Shown one piece after another: positions 44,672 to 54,699 of a stretch of DNA of 64,000 nucleotides; the first letter of the stretch is position 1, and every line of letters begins with the position of its first letter. The DNA comes from Leptothermofonsia sichuanensis E412 (GTDB lineage: Bacteria > Cyanobacteriota > Cyanobacteriia > Leptolyngbyales > Leptolyngbyaceae), in assembly GCF_019891175.1 (NCBI RefSeq), contig NZ_CP072600.1, positions 3,968,001 to 4,032,000 on the forward strand. The letters are read 5' to 3'. Position numbers and translations under genes: made by a program. Below the pieces are notes generated by a model. That model was not told the DNA's origin, searched no databases, and saw nothing but the letters and a program-made list of their open reading frames with translations.

Positions 44672-46177
44672 TTACCCCTCGATCGCCTTCTGATAAAACC
44701 TTTCCATATCCCCAAACCATTGCTGCCGGGACTCATCCCAGGTGTAGAACATATGCCCACCCCGATAATGTTTCAGGGTCAGGTTGGGGCGAATTTCCGG
44801 GTCAAGCCGCATCAGGTCTACCAGGTGATTAGAGGCAAAGTAGGGCGTGACCAGATCAAAAAAGCCGTGGGTGATGTAGACCTGCATATAGGAGTTGAGG
44901 GTCATCCCAATACGCAAATCATCCACTGCACCAATGAACCCCTGCTTCAACTCGCCCTTCATGTCAAATTTCCAGGCTTTGAAGGTTTCCAGATTCAGCA
45001 GGTGGTAGGACAGGTCAGTTTCAACCCCCAATGTATCGCGTAAATGACTGTTGATTGCGCCCGTAAACAGCCGATCCAGTCCATCCAGGGTAGGGTCAAT
45101 GCCCTGGTAAATCGGGCGATCGGGGAAGGGGTCGATCGCTGTAATCGAGGCATCATAGAGTCCCACAATTCGCTGCTGGTCGCGCAGCAACTCCCTGGCG
45201 AACACTTCTATATCAATTCGTCCTCCCTGGCGTTCAACCAGCGACAATGGCAACCCGATGAGATCCGCCAGTTGTTGATACGCGGTTTGTCGCTCCTCCT
45301 GGGAAAGTGCCCCTCCCATCGCTAACAGCGGAATCAGAGTCTTACGAGCAAACTGTTCCGCTGCCGTGATATGGGCCTGTAAATCGCCAGGATCTCCCAG
45401 CCAGCGGGCGCGATTGTGGTGGGCTGCCGCTGCCGAAAAGGAAGGCAATAAGGTTGCCCAGGAAGTCAGATTGTAATCGCTGCCCCATAAAAAGCTGAAT
45501 TCTAATGCCGGAGAAATCAAAATCGCACCGGATAGCCCCACTCCAAACTCCTGCTGAAGTTTGCGAGCTAATTTTGCTACCCGGAAGCCTCCATAACTTT
45601 CCCCCGCAATAAAGATGGGTGACAGCCAGCGATTCCGGCGAGAGAGAAACCGCTGAATGAATTCAGCCAGAGAGGTCAAATCTCGCTCAACCTCCCAAAA
45701 CTCCACCTCTTTGGGTTTCTCCTTTTCCTCAGAATTCCCCTTCTCGCCTGACTTTTCTTTTTTCTCTCTATCCTCTGTCAGACTGCGGCTAAAGCCTGTC
45801 CCAATCGGGTCAATAAATACCAGATCGGTAAAGCTCAACCAGCTTTCCAGATTATCCACTACTTTCAACGGTGGTTTCGGTAGACTTCCCCTGGCACCAA
45901 AGGCAACCCGCCGGGGACCCAATGCCCCCATGTGCAGGTAGGCAGAAGCAGCTCCCGGTCCCCCATTAAACACAAAAGTCAGGGGACGTTGAGTTGCCTG
46001 TTCCCCTTTCACCAGATACCCCACATGAAACATCTCTGCCACTGGCTTCTCCCGTTCAAACAGGGTTTGCCACTCAGCCGAAACCGTATAGTCAATCGAT
46101 CGCCCAGGCAGCGATAGCGTCTGTTCCGTGGTGTTGCCTTTGCGGGTAACGGGAGTTTTTTGGGGGGTGTCGGACAT
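44672..46177 (-). CDS. Peptidase S10 (serine carboxypeptidase) family protein
   Basis: 501 residues. S10 motifs: FVFNGGPGAASAYLHMGALG, FIDPIGTGFS, the catalytic GESYGGFRVAKLA serine, and a late HGFFDLVTPYFAS with the Asp, then KHYRGGHMFY with the His. All three catalytic residues are seen. A low-complexity acidic/basic insert (EDREKKEKSGEKGNSEEKEK, about residue 136) is unusual. No signal peptide is evident, so it may be cytosolic. The substrate is unknown. Confidence 0.85.
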   Translation of the reverse strand: MSDTPQKTPVTRKGNTTEQTLSLPGRSIDYTVSAEWQTLFEREKPVAEMFHVGYLVKGEQATQRPLTFVFNGGPGAASAYLHMGALGPRRVAFGARGSLPKPPLKVVDNLESWLSFTDLVFIDPIGTGFSRSLTEDREKKEKSGEKGNSEEKEKPKEVEFWEVERDLTSLAEFIQRFLSRRNRWLSPIFIAGESYGGFRVAKLARKLQQEFGVGLSGAILISPALEFSFLWGSDYNLTSWATLLPSFSAAAAHHNRARWLGDPGDLQAHITAAEQFARKTLIPLLAMGGALSQEERQTAYQQLADLIGLPLSLVERQGGRIDIEVFARELLRDQQRIVGLYDASITAIDPFPDRPIYQGIDPTLDGLDRLFTGAINSHLRDTLGVETDLSYHLLNLETFKAWKFDMKGELKQGFIGAVDDLRIGMTLNSYMQVYITHGFFDLVTPYFASNHLVDLMRLDPEIRPNLTLKHYRGGHMFYTWDESRQQWFGDMERFYQKAIEG

Positions 46178-46288
46178 GCGGAGTTGTTAGTTGTTAGTTG
46201 TTGGTTCTTAGAAGGGAGAGGCGAGTGAGAAAACCGTCGAGAATTGAAAGTCGGGCGTGAAACCTCAGGGAGTGGGAAAGGGGGGCTG

Positions 46289-46322
46289 AGACCTCGGAGG
46301 TTTCTGAAAACCTCCGAGGTCT
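46289..46322. repeat. Perfect 15-bp hairpin
   Basis: AGACCTCGGAGGTTT (46289-46303) and AAACCTCCGAGGTCT (46308-46322), 4-base loop. It lies between the S10 and unknown genes, both on the minus strand, and could act as a processing or termination structure, but no T-tract follows on either strand. Confidence 0.8.
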
Positions 46323-46369
46323 GGGAGACTTTAATAGGATACCCGATACCCTGTCCTGCGTCCCCTGTC

Positions 46370-47413
46370 TCAAGATTTCCTGCCCTGCTCAAACCCCTGG
46401 TCATAAGCCGGATCCATTCCTGGAGGTATCTGACGACTCCGGTTCAGGCTGGCATCCCAATAACCTGCATCCCACCAGAGGTACTGGGTGCGTTGTTTTT
46501 CAAAAGAGTAGGGATTGTCTATACGGGAGCGAGAATTGAGCCGATTACTCTGCCGGGAAGGTAACTGGGCAATCAGGGGTTGCTGATGGATTGCTAGAAC
46601 GCGGGCGATCGCCAGCATCCGGCGTTGCTGGTCATGGCGAATGCTGGCTTCTGTGTTACCCAGTCCGGGGGCATCCCAGCGGTTGGTCTGGGGATTCCAG
46701 AAGCTCTTTACCCGGGCTTCCAGGATGGCATCCTGTCCTTTCAAACCCTGCTCTTTCGCCTTCAGCAAATGGTCAGGATAACCGGGTGTGTCCAGGGCTG
46801 CCAGGGGTGCCTGGTTAGCCAGGTCGATCGCGTTCAGTTCTTCCTCTAAGGTCATCTGTAAGTCCAGGGTGAGCGATCGCTGACGTAAATCACGGGTCTG
46901 AGCCATTAACCGCTGAAGCTGGAACACATCTGCCTGCTCTGGAGTTGAGCAGTTGTAGCGCAGTTCCCGACAGTGCTGGAAGGAAAAGCTGCCCAGGTTC
47001 CAGACGCCGTTGCCAGGATCCCTATGCCCAAAATAGGCGGGGGTGCGGGTACCATCGGGGGTGCGAGTTCCCTCAGCATGACCCACGGTGCGAGCAACCA
47101 GGGACTCTGCGCCATCTGCAAACAAAATCTCCGGGTCAGGGAGGATTGCTGTAGGTTGAAGGGAGAAAGCAATTGCCCGGTCGTCAGATGTCCCGGAAGT
47201 GACAGAGGGCACCTGGATAGAGGGGTTTGAAGTCCTTAATTTCAGATCAGGAAAGGACGCCACTGCAATCAAGCCGACAGCCAGCCAGCCGAGCTGCATT
47301 AACAGGATCAGGCGCTCGATTTCGGGAACTGGAGTACGTCGTTTGCGTGGCACTGACGGATTGCCGTGACGCCGGATCGACGGGGCTTGACCCACTGTTC
47401 GGAAGGAAGTCAT
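46370..47413 (-). CDS. Uncharacterised membrane-anchored protein
   Basis: 347 residues from ATG 47413; the longer frame to 47518 lacks support. One hydrophobic helix (about 33-52, LILLMQLGWLAVGLIAVASF) follows a basic, proline-rich cytosolic tail. The large outer part contains PDEILFADGAES-like and GTRTPAYFGHRDPGNGVWNL, which resembles muramidase/lytic-domain segments, then DLQMTLEEELNAIDLANQAP and GYPDHLLKAKEQGLKGQDAI. I do not recognise the family. It may be a secreted cell-wall-associated protein of cyanobacteria. Confidence 0.55.
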   Translation of the reverse strand: MTSFRTVGQAPSIRRHGNPSVPRKRRTPVPEIERLILLMQLGWLAVGLIAVASFPDLKLRTSNPSIQVPSVTSGTSDDRAIAFSLQPTAILPDPEILFADGAESLVARTVGHAEGTRTPDGTRTPAYFGHRDPGNGVWNLGSFSFQHCRELRYNCSTPEQADVFQLQRLMAQTRDLRQRSLTLDLQMTLEEELNAIDLANQAPLAALDTPGYPDHLLKAKEQGLKGQDAILEARVKSFWNPQTNRWDAPGLGNTEASIRHDQQRRMLAIARVLAIHQQPLIAQLPSRQSNRLNSRSRIDNPYSFEKQRTQYLWWDAGYWDASLNRSRQIPPGMDPAYDQGFEQGRKS

Positions 47414-47608
47414 GGGCAACTTTTTGGGGATACCTAAAAAGTATACCTGTACTATAGGGATCCTGTTTGGAGTTTGAGAAAGAATTTCTGTGGAATGTTT
47501 TCTCACAAAGTCTCTCACTCCACAACTGACTCAGGACTGCTACACGCCATCCTGCTTCATGGAAAAGGGGATTCCAGGAAAAGCTGGAGCCTACTCGATG
47601 GAGCCTGC

Positions 47609-49054
47609 TCAATATTGGGTCGGTAAAACAAGTTCAAATATGGTTTCTTCTCCTGGTTTCGATCGCACTGTAATCGTGCCGCTCATGCCTTCTACCAGCG
47701 TTTTTACAATTGCCAATCCCAGACCATGCCCTCCGGTTGAACGGGCGCGGGCTTCATCCACGCGGTAAAAGCGTTCAAAAATGCGGCTCTGATCTTGAAG
47801 CGGAATGCCAGCCCCGCGATCGCGTACCTGAATCATTGCCTGTTGAGCCACTCGACCCACAATCAACTCAACCGGCTGATCAAATTCTGAATACTTGACT
47901 GCATTATCGATCAGATTAATCAACACCTGTTTCAAGCGATCGCGGTCTACGACAGCTTCTACCTGCTCTTCTGCTTCAACCCTGATGAACCGATGACTGA
48001 ATTTCTCTGCCATGCCTGCCACTTCAGCCACCAGATCGTTCAGTATGACAGTTTCCAGCCGGTAGTGCATATAGCCACTGTCTGCCCGCGCCAGGTCTAG
48101 CAAATCCTGGAGCAGACGCACGGTGCGTTCCGCTTCTGAAGTGGCGGTTTCCAGTGCTTCCTTCTGATAGTCACTTAAGTTGTGACTGCGGCGCAACAAA
48201 CTTTGCAAATAACCCACAACGACCGTCAACGGGGTGCGTAACTCGTGGGACACATTGCTGACAAATTGACGCTGTTGTTCCCAGGCGTCGGAAAGTCGTG
48301 ACAGCATCCGATTAAACATTTGAGCCAGTTCCTTCAATTCGCTCGGCGCATGGCTCAGGTGCAATTTTGCCTGATCCAGATCCTCGGCTGAAATTGCCCC
48401 TGCCATCTGGCTCATATCCTGTAAGGGTTGGAGCGATCGCCGGATGCGCAGGGCGATCGCGACCAGGGTCATGATTATGGCCAGAACACAAACAATCGCT
48501 AAACTCTGGATAGCGGTGACCAGTTGCCGTTGGTCCCGGGTCACATCCTGGGCAATGTAGACCTTACCCAGCAGTTTCCCCCTGACCGTCACTGAACTTT
48601 TACAGAGAATCAGATAGCGATTACCCACTGGATAAACCTGTGGCTTCAGCGGCATGGCTGCAATTAACATTAGCTTCTCTGTTGTAGAGAATGCTGAATC
48701 CATCCCATCAGACTGAGCCAGCAACGTTTGCTCATCCGTACTTTTGACCCAAATTACCAGGCCTGGTACAGATACCTTATCAATCGTCTTCTGCAACCCG
48801 GTTTCAAGCGGCAACATCTCACTGTACAGTTCCACATCCCGGGAAAAGCGAGTGGCAATATTTTCAACTCCCTGGGTATGAGTCGCAATTAAAATCTGTT
48901 GCATCTTCCAGCTGGTCCAGATGGCAACACTGCTCAGTCCCAGAACCAGCAATAGAGCAATTTCAGCCGTAAGACGAAACTGAAGCGATGCAGGATCGAA
49001 ATGTCGCTGCCTGACCCGACGAATCGCCTCCCTGAATTGATGAATCAGTTGCAT
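47609..49054 (-). CDS. Sensor histidine kinase with HAMP domain
   Basis: 481 residues. Two membrane helices (about 30-50 and 178-198) bracket an extracytoplasmic sensor of about 125 residues without a recognisable fold. A HAMP linker follows (RRSLQPLQDMSQMAGAISAE, about 200-250), then the dimerisation/phosphoacceptor NVSHELRTPLTVVVGYLQS and the ATPase blocks LINLIDNAVKY, DRGAGIPLQDQSRIFERFYR and GGHGLGLAIVKTL. It should autophosphorylate on histidine. No response regulator is next to it; the one at 55447 is 6 kb away and on the other strand. Confidence 0.92.
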   Translation of the reverse strand: MQLIHQFREAIRRVRQRHFDPASLQFRLTAEIALLLVLGLSSVAIWTSWKMQQILIATHTQGVENIATRFSRDVELYSEMLPLETGLQKTIDKVSVPGLVIWVKSTDEQTLLAQSDGMDSAFSTTEKLMLIAAMPLKPQVYPVGNRYLILCKSSVTVRGKLLGKVYIAQDVTRDQRQLVTAIQSLAIVCVLAIIMTLVAIALRIRRSLQPLQDMSQMAGAISAEDLDQAKLHLSHAPSELKELAQMFNRMLSRLSDAWEQQRQFVSNVSHELRTPLTVVVGYLQSLLRRSHNLSDYQKEALETATSEAERTVRLLQDLLDLARADSGYMHYRLETVILNDLVAEVAGMAEKFSHRFIRVEAEEQVEAVVDRDRLKQVLINLIDNAVKYSEFDQPVELIVGRVAQQAMIQVRDRGAGIPLQDQSRIFERFYRVDEARARSTGGHGLGLAIVKTLVEGMSGTITVRSKPGEETIFELVLPTQY

Positions 49055-49655
49055 TAGTACATTCCAGTCAGGGGGGATCGAAGCGTCAGGGAAATCAAAG
49101 CGTCACCATTCAAGGCAAACAGACAGCGATAGCCATCCGGCTGAAAGTCTATCTAACAATTTCCTCAGTCTGAATTTGGGCTTTGTCTGTTGGGGCTTTT
49201 CAGATAGGCTTTTAGACTTCACTATCTAAATGTAATTGAAGGGCTTCCTGGGGAATGATGGTGTTCTGATGAAATGATTAGTTTTTGCTGAGGATCCAGG
49301 ATTTAATAGCCTGTAGAAATAACCACGAAGGCACAAAGGACACAAAGCAAGTTTCAGGCACGGCAACCACGGTTCGGTTCTTGCCCGACTTCTGGCGACT
49401 ACCTTCTTGCTTATGCCAGATTTTCCTGGTTCAAACGACAACTCCCTGGTTTCAAATCAAGAGCAGAACTGGAATGGTTGACTTCCTGACAAATCTGTTC
49501 CAGGACTTTTAGAATGGAGATCTCCTTTTTGGGGGATGGGAAACCAAAAAACCAAATGCTTCTGTGCTCCCCGACTTGGATTCCTTTTATAGTTGAGACA
49601 GTAACGTCAAGGCAGTCCTCTGCTCCGTCGCGATCGCTACTCAGGAAAAACCCCA
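49055..49655. other. Intergenic region with repeat fragments
   Basis: 601 bp upstream of both the histidine kinase and tldD. It includes a family C element (49143-49215, AAAGTCTATCTAACAATTTCC to CAGATAGGCTTTTAGA-type end) and an ACCACGAAGGCACAAAGG family A fragment (about 49310-49360). No gene is supported. Confidence 0.55.
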
Positions 49656-51128
49656 ATGCTTGCAACCCCTCTGCTTCGTACCAAAGAATTACCGACTCTG
49701 CAATACACCTCCACGGCTGACCAGTTTGACCAAACCTGGGAGTCTCCCCTGTCTACTCTACTGGGACTGGGACGGGCTGCCGGAGCAGACTTTGTCGAAT
49801 TCTTTCTAGAGCGTGTGAACTACATTAGCTGTCTGGCAGAAGATGACTCTATTACCAGCATCTCCCCTCGCCTGTCTACAGGGGCAGGGGTGCGTGTCTT
49901 CCGGGGCCATGCCGATTGTTACGTCAGCACCAACGACCTGTCCTTCTCTGGGTTGAAGGCAGCACTGGAAAAAGGGCTGTCAATCCTGGGTTTACAGCTT
50001 CCTACGCCCGGTGCCTTTGTCCCTGAAATTAACCTGGAACCCCTGCGAGACTATGCCACCCTGCGAGGCAAAGAATCCTGGTTAAGCCAGTGCAGTTCCA
50101 TGCGGGAGATGGGAGAAGTGCTGCTGGATGCGAACGCCCACCTGCAACAGAAAGCCAGCCACATCCAGTCCCGCCGTGCCGTCTATTTCCGTGACTGGCA
50201 GGAAGTCATGGTTGCTTCCAGCGACGGCACCTTCGCCAGAGATATTCGCCTCACCCAGTCCGTGGGCTGTAACCTCCTGTGTGCCGATGGTGCCCACCGC
50301 TCTTCCATTTCTGAGCGCTCCGGCAATACAAGCGACCCCAACTTCCTCCGCCGTTGGGACTTCCAATCAGCGGCTGAAGGAATTGCCGAATCTGCCGGTA
50401 AAATGCTCTACGCCGACTATGTGGAATCGGGCACCTACCCGATTGTTATGGCGAACAAGTTTGGTGGGGTCATCTTTCACGAAGCCTGCGGGCACCTGCT
50501 GGAAACAACCCAGATCGAGAAGCGTGTCACCCCATTCCTGGACAAGAAGGGTGAAAAGATTGCCCATGAAAGCCTGACGGCCTGGGATGAAGGGCTGACT
50601 TCAGATGCATTTGGCACGATTGACATGGATGATGAAGGGATGCCCGCCCAGCGTACCCTCCTGATTGAAAGAGGGGTACTGAAGAATTTCCTGGCAGACC
50701 GGGCAGGCTCCGTGCGAACCGGGCACCCCCGCACTGGCAGCGGTCGTCGCCAAAACTACACCTTCGCCGCTGCCTCTCGCATGCGGAATACTTACATTGC
50801 CCCCGGAGAACATTCTCTGGAGGATCTGTTTGCCTCCATCGACAGGGGTATCTATTGCAAGAAGATGGGCGGCGGCAGTGTGGGTGCCACTGGACAGTTC
50901 AACTTTGCGGTGGATGAGGCGTACCTGATTGAAAATGGTAAGCTGACAAAACCCCTCAAGGGCGCAACCCTGATTGGCGAAGCAAAGGAAATCATGAACA
51001 AGATTTCCATGTGCTCCAACGATCTGGATTTAGCTGCCGGGTTCTGTGGTTCGGTCAGCGGTAGCGTCTATGTCACCGTAGGGCAACCTCATATCAAGGT
51101 GGATGCCATCACCGTTGGTGGACGTTAA
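49656..51128 (+). CDS. tldD: TldD/PmbA family metalloprotease, TldD subunit
   Basis: 490 residues. The zinc motif is [14 protein letters not shown] (HExxxH form, typical of TldD), with [19 protein letters not shown] and [13 protein letters not shown] at the C-terminus. TldD with its partner TldE cleaves peptides, for example in antibiotic-peptide maturation in other bacteria. No TldE gene (the partner without the zinc motif) is adjacent. The ATG at 49656 is the plausible start. Confidence 0.9.
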   Translation: MLATPLLRTKELPTLQYTSTADQFDQTWESPLSTLLGLGRAAGADFVEFFLERVNYISCLAEDDSITSISPRLSTGAGVRVFRGHADCYVSTNDLSFSGLKAALEKGLSILGLQLPTPGAFVPEINLEPLRDYATLRGKESWLSQCSSMREMGEVLLDANAHLQQKASHIQSRRAVYFRDWQEVMVASSDGTFARDIRLTQSVGCNLLCADGAHRSSISERSGNTSDPNFLRRWDFQSAAEGIAESAGKMLYADYVESGTYPIVMANKFGGVIFHEACGHLLETTQIEKRVTPFLDKKGEKIAHESLTAWDEGLTSDAFGTIDMDDEGMPAQRTLLIERGVLKNFLADRAGSVRTGHPRTGSGRRQNYTFAAASRMRNTYIAPGEHSLEDLFASIDRGIYCKKMGGGSVGATGQFNFAVDEAYLIENGKLTKPLKGATLIGEAKEIMNKISMCSNDLDLAAGFCGSVSGSVYVTVGQPHIKVDAITVGGR

Positions 51129-51182
51129 TTAGGGTATCGACCTGAGTAGCCGGTAATAGTTGCCGTAGGGCTTCTTCTGCCC

Positions 51183-51350
51183 CTATCCCATCACCTGCAA
51201 CCCTCGACTGACGGTGCGCCGCCCTTGACACAAGATCGCCCCGACCAGCATCGCCTGCGCCTTCTGCCAGTTCCGTTGTTGGGCGAATAAGAGTTGAAAC
51301 GCATTCAGGACTTCCGCGATCTCATTTGGTAGACTCAGCGTTTGTTTTGA
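51183..51350 (-). pseudogene. N-terminal remnant of a DDE transposase
   Basis: Read on the minus strand the frame 51350-51183 gives LSLPNEIAEVLNAFQLLFAQ, then QRNWQKAQAMLVGAILCQGR and RTVSRGLQVMG followed by a stop. This is the start of transposases of the IS701/IS4-like type, whose N-termini have a VLVGAILAPGKRTV-like run; the remaining about 350 residues are missing. It is a decayed insertion sequence. Confidence 0.65.
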
Positions 51351-51358
51351 CTATGACA

Positions 51359-51398
51359 ATGGAGCAAAGCTTACCCTCTGGGTCTGACTTTGCTCCAT
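51359..51398 (+). terminator. Hairpin next to the transposase remnant
   Basis: ATGGAGCAAAG (51359-51369) and CTTTGCTCCAT (51388-51398) form a perfect 11-bp stem, followed by TTCTTTCATATTTTG. It may be an IS end or a terminator for the plus strand (231 bp after the tldD stop). Confidence 0.5.
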
Positions 51399-51551
51399 TT
51401 CTTTCATATTTTGTGGAACAGACTTCTCTTCAAATGGCTAAAGTCGAGTCGAAGAAGTTGGGGATTTGAGCGAGCGTGAATCGCAAATCCAAAATGGTAT
51501 GACAATAGTACAGATTCCCACCTTCTCGATTTATTTCTACTGGCTCAATCG

Positions 51552-52316
51552 ATGTCCAAACTTCAGGCTCTTATCTTCGATGTAGACGGAACGCTGGCAG
51601 ACACAGAACGGGATGCCCATCGGGTGGCATTTAATCGGGCTTTTGCAGAGGCAGGGTTGGACTGGAACTGGTCGGAGGACCGCTATGGGGAGCTGATCAA
51701 AGTCGCGGGGGGCAAGGAGCGAATCCTGTCGTACCTGGACAGCGATCGCCCTGATTTTTCCCCCGCCACTGATCTATGGGCATGGGCGAAGGAACTGCAT
51801 CGGGCCAAAAAACGCCACTATCAGCAGTTGATGCAGGAGGGGTTGATCCCGTTGCGCCCTGGGGTGCGCCGCCTGATTCAGGAAGCCCGGTCACGGGGGC
51901 TGAGATTAGCGATCGCCACCACCAGTGATCCAGAAAATGTTCTGGCTTTGTTAGAAAATGCCCTGGCTCCCGATAGTGCTTCCTGGTTTGCGGCGATCGC
52001 TGCTGGGGATATGGTTGCCACTAAAAAACCAGCTCCGGATGTATACCTCTATGCGCTGGAAAAGCTGGCATTGCCTGCCGATGAATGCCTGGCAATTGAG
52101 GATTCCCATCAGGGCTTACGGGCGGCCACTGGCGCAGGATTACAAACGGTGATTACAGTCAACAGGTATACCCAGGATGAAGATTTTTCCGCGGCGGTGC
52201 TGGTACTGAATCACCTGGGGGAACCGGATCTCCCCTTTGAAGCGATCGCTGGTTCCACCAACGGTGCCACTTATTTTGACCTTGCACTGGCAGAGTACTT
52301 GCTAGAAGCTACATAG
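51552..52316 (+). CDS. HAD-superfamily phosphatase, CbbY-like
   Basis: 254 residues. Nucleophile motif FDVDGTLAD with D10 and D12, LAIATTSDP (motif II), and KKPAPDVYLYAL plus IEDSHQGLRAA (motifs III/IV). The cap fits the CbbY/phosphoglycolate-phosphatase type with the GGKERIL element found in CbbY, which dephosphorylates xylulose-1,5-bisphosphate in relation to Rubisco. That specific substrate is by family analogy. It is 78 bp upstream of the permease and on the same strand. Confidence 0.85.
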   Translation: MSKLQALIFDVDGTLADTERDAHRVAFNRAFAEAGLDWNWSEDRYGELIKVAGGKERILSYLDSDRPDFSPATDLWAWAKELHRAKKRHYQQLMQEGLIPLRPGVRRLIQEARSRGLRLAIATTSDPENVLALLENALAPDSASWFAAIAAGDMVATKKPAPDVYLYALEKLALPADECLAIEDSHQGLRAATGAGLQTVITVNRYTQDEDFSAAVLVLNHLGEPDLPFEAIAGSTNGATYFDLALAEYLLEAT

Positions 52317-52394
52317 AGGCGGTTGCCCTGCCCCCTTTTTTCTTTCCCTTCCCAAACTTCTTCCATTCCTGGACAATCAAGAAGGGTAGTCTGC

Positions 52395-53276
52395 ATGAAG
52401 AGACAAGAAATGGATCCCCAACTGGTTCAACTCTTTCTGAATGGTGTTTCAGTGGGCAGCATTATTGCCCTGGCTGCCGTTGGGCTGACGCTCACCTATG
52501 GCATTTTGCGGCTTTCCAACTTTGCCCATGGGGATTTTATGACGCTGGGAGCCTATTTAACCCTGGTTGCCAATGCAACCGGGTTAGGTATCTGGCTCTC
52601 AATGGCTTTGGGCGTTGTGGGGACGATCGCCGGAGTGCTGCTGAGTGAGAAGCTAATCTGGTTTCCCATGCGAAACCAGCGGGCTTCTTCCACAACGCTG
52701 ATTATTATTTCCATTGGACTAGCGTTATTTATCCGCAATGGCATCATTCTGGTCTGGGGGGGAAGTAACCAACGCTATAACCTGCCAGTGGCTGAAGCAA
52801 TTTCGGTTCTGGGATTGCGGATTCCTTACTATAATCTGGTCGTGATGGGACTGGCTGTGGTGGTAATCGCCGCCCTTCACTATTTGTTACAAAATACCCG
52901 TATTGGCAAAGCAATGCGGGCAGTTGCCGATGATATTGACCTTGCCCGTGTCACGGGAATTAATGTGGAGCAGGTCGTTATCTGGACCTGGGTAATTGCC
53001 GGAGGACTCACTGCCCTTGGCGGGGGAATGCTGGGGCTGGTACAGGCAGTACGTCCCAATATGGGCTGGTTCCTGATCTTACCGATGTTTGCGGCTGTAA
53101 TTCTGGGAGGAATTGGGAATCCCTATGGGGCGATCGCAGGTGCCCTGATCATTGGGATTGTACAGGAAGTGAGCACCTATTGGTTGCCAACAGAGTATAA
53201 GTTGGGGGTTGCCCTGGCAGTCATGGTGCTGATTCTATTAATCCGTCCCCAGGGGCTATTTAGGGGAACTTTGTAG
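52395..53276 (+). CDS. Branched-chain/neutral amino-acid ABC transporter permease (LivH type)
   Basis: 293 residues from ATG 52395, preceded by AAGGG. It is hydrophobic with about eight helices. FLNGVSVGSIIALAAVGLTL, GILRLSNFAHGDFMTLGAYL and a C-terminal RPQGLFRG are signature pieces of LivH permeases. In cyanobacteria this is one permease (NatC/NatD type) of a neutral amino-acid or urea importer. The other permease, ATPases and binding protein are not adjacent, so the operon is split or scattered. Positive at both stated features, substrate uncertain. Confidence 0.85.
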   Translation: MKRQEMDPQLVQLFLNGVSVGSIIALAAVGLTLTYGILRLSNFAHGDFMTLGAYLTLVANATGLGIWLSMALGVVGTIAGVLLSEKLIWFPMRNQRASSTTLIIISIGLALFIRNGIILVWGGSNQRYNLPVAEAISVLGLRIPYYNLVVMGLAVVVIAALHYLLQNTRIGKAMRAVADDIDLARVTGINVEQVVIWTWVIAGGLTALGGGMLGLVQAVRPNMGWFLILPMFAAVILGGIGNPYGAIAGALIIGIVQEVSTYWLPTEYKLGVALAVMVLILLIRPQGLFRGTL

Positions 53277-53452
53277 ATGAACACTTTTCTCTCCACCCTG
53301 CGGGAACGCCAAAGGTGAACGCTCCTCCCTCCTCTCTAACCATTGACCATCTTTCCCTCCTGCCTACGTTTCTTAACCGAAATTTACGAAGGATGGCGAC
53401 ACTGTTTGCTATTTCTTAAGAAGGCCAATCCATTCTTACGAGGAGAGTTTTC

Positions 53453-53560
53453 ATGACTCAAGCTAAAAAACCCACTTATGTGTTCCGTACAAGCTGGGCG
53501 TTGCTTCTGCTGGCGATTAACTTTATTGTCGCCGCCTATTACTACGGCTATTTGAGATAG
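53453..53560 (+). CDS. psaX: Photosystem I subunit PsaX
   Basis: 35 residues, MTQAKKPTYVFRTSWALLLL then AINFIVAAYYYGYLR, matching the PsaX pattern remembered from thermophilic cyanobacteria (KPTYAFRTFWAVLLLAINF). One membrane helix. PsaX binds a chlorophyll at the edge of the PSI trimer and is found in only some cyanobacteria. An AGGAGAG ribosome site lies 7 bases before the ATG. A weak dyad AGTCAGAA/TTCTGACT (53584-53591 and 53609-53616) downstream could be a terminator. It is convergent with lipA. Confidence 0.9.
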   Translation: MTQAKKPTYVFRTSWALLLLAINFIVAAYYYGYLR

Positions 53561-53658
53561 GTTTACGTAGGTAGGAACCCCTAAGTCAGAAGTCAGGATG
53601 GGCAACTGTTCTGACTCCTGGCTTTATTCTTCATCCTTCACCCTTTACCCCCTCTCCT

Positions 53659-54594
53659 TCACTCCTCCCCAGCATGGTAAGAACTTCTTACCAGGGGACC
53701 AGAGCGAACATGGGAAAAGCCCATCTTGCGGGCGATCGCTCCCAGATGGTCAAACTCGGCAGGGGTCCAGTATTTCTGGACGGGGAGATGATCCAGAGAG
53801 GGGCGCATGTATTGTCCAATGGTCAGGCGATCGCATCCAACCGCTCGCAGGTCTGCCATTGCTTCAATCACCTCAACCTCAGTCTCTCCATGTCCCAGCA
53901 TCAGCCCAGATTTAGTGGGAATCGATGGGTCCAGCTCTTTGACTATTTCCAGAACCCGCAGCGATCTCCCATACTTTGCTCCCCGTCGTACAGGATTCTG
54001 TAATCGCTGAACCGTTTCAATGTTGTGGTTGTAACAGGCGGGCTGCATCGATACCACGGTTTCAATTCGTTGCCGTTGCAGATCCTCCAGCGATCGATCC
54101 CGATTGCTCCCGCCCCAGAAATCCGGAGTCAGCACTTCTACCCTGGTGCCAGGGTTAACCTGGCGGATCTGGGCGATCGTCTGGGCAAACCAGCCTGCTC
54201 CGCCGTCGGGTAAGTCATCCCGGGCAACGGACGTTAACACCACATAGCGCAACCCCAGCAGTTTTACGGATTCAGCAATTTTCTCAGGTTCTTTAGGGTC
54301 AAGCGGCATGGGCGCATGCCCCTTATCAACCTGGCAGAAGGCACAGGCGCGGGTGCAGGTTGGTCCCATCAGCAAGAAAGTAGCAGTCCCCTGGGCATAG
54401 CACTCACTCCGGTTGGGACAGCGCCCTTCCTCACAAATCGTGTGAATCTGACGCTGTTTAATAATACGCTGCACACCAGATAATTCACTGGCTTTCCCTA
54501 CTGGGCGACGCAACCATTCAGGCATACTCTCAATTTCCGCTCTAAGACGGGAAGAATTTGAAGAAATTGGAGAGAAATTCGTTTCTGGGGACAT
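53659..54594 (-). CDS. lipA: Lipoyl synthase
   Basis: 311 residues from ATG 54594; a frame extending to 54693 is not needed. Two Fe-S cysteine clusters are present: C54, C59, C65 ([13 protein letters not shown]) for the auxiliary cluster and C80, C84, C87 (CTRACAFC) for the radical-SAM cluster. LipA inserts sulfur into octanoyl groups of pyruvate and glycine-cleavage dehydrogenases. The end RSSYHAGEE is slightly extended but normal. It is convergent with psaX. Confidence 0.93.
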   Translation of the reverse strand: MSPETNFSPISSNSSRLRAEIESMPEWLRRPVGKASELSGVQRIIKQRQIHTICEEGRCPNRSECYAQGTATFLLMGPTCTRACAFCQVDKGHAPMPLDPKEPEKIAESVKLLGLRYVVLTSVARDDLPDGGAGWFAQTIAQIRQVNPGTRVEVLTPDFWGGSNRDRSLEDLQRQRIETVVSMQPACYNHNIETVQRLQNPVRRGAKYGRSLRVLEIVKELDPSIPTKSGLMLGHGETEVEVIEAMADLRAVGCDRLTIGQYMRPSLDHLPVQKYWTPAEFDHLGAIARKMGFSHVRSGPLVRSSYHAGEE

Positions 54595-54699
54595 AAAGTT
54601 GGGAACAATAACCGTTGAACTGGATAAGAGATAACCAGCGATCGCAAGGCAAACTTTCCGGAAAAGGCAAAGGACAGATGCCAACCAGGGCACTCCATA

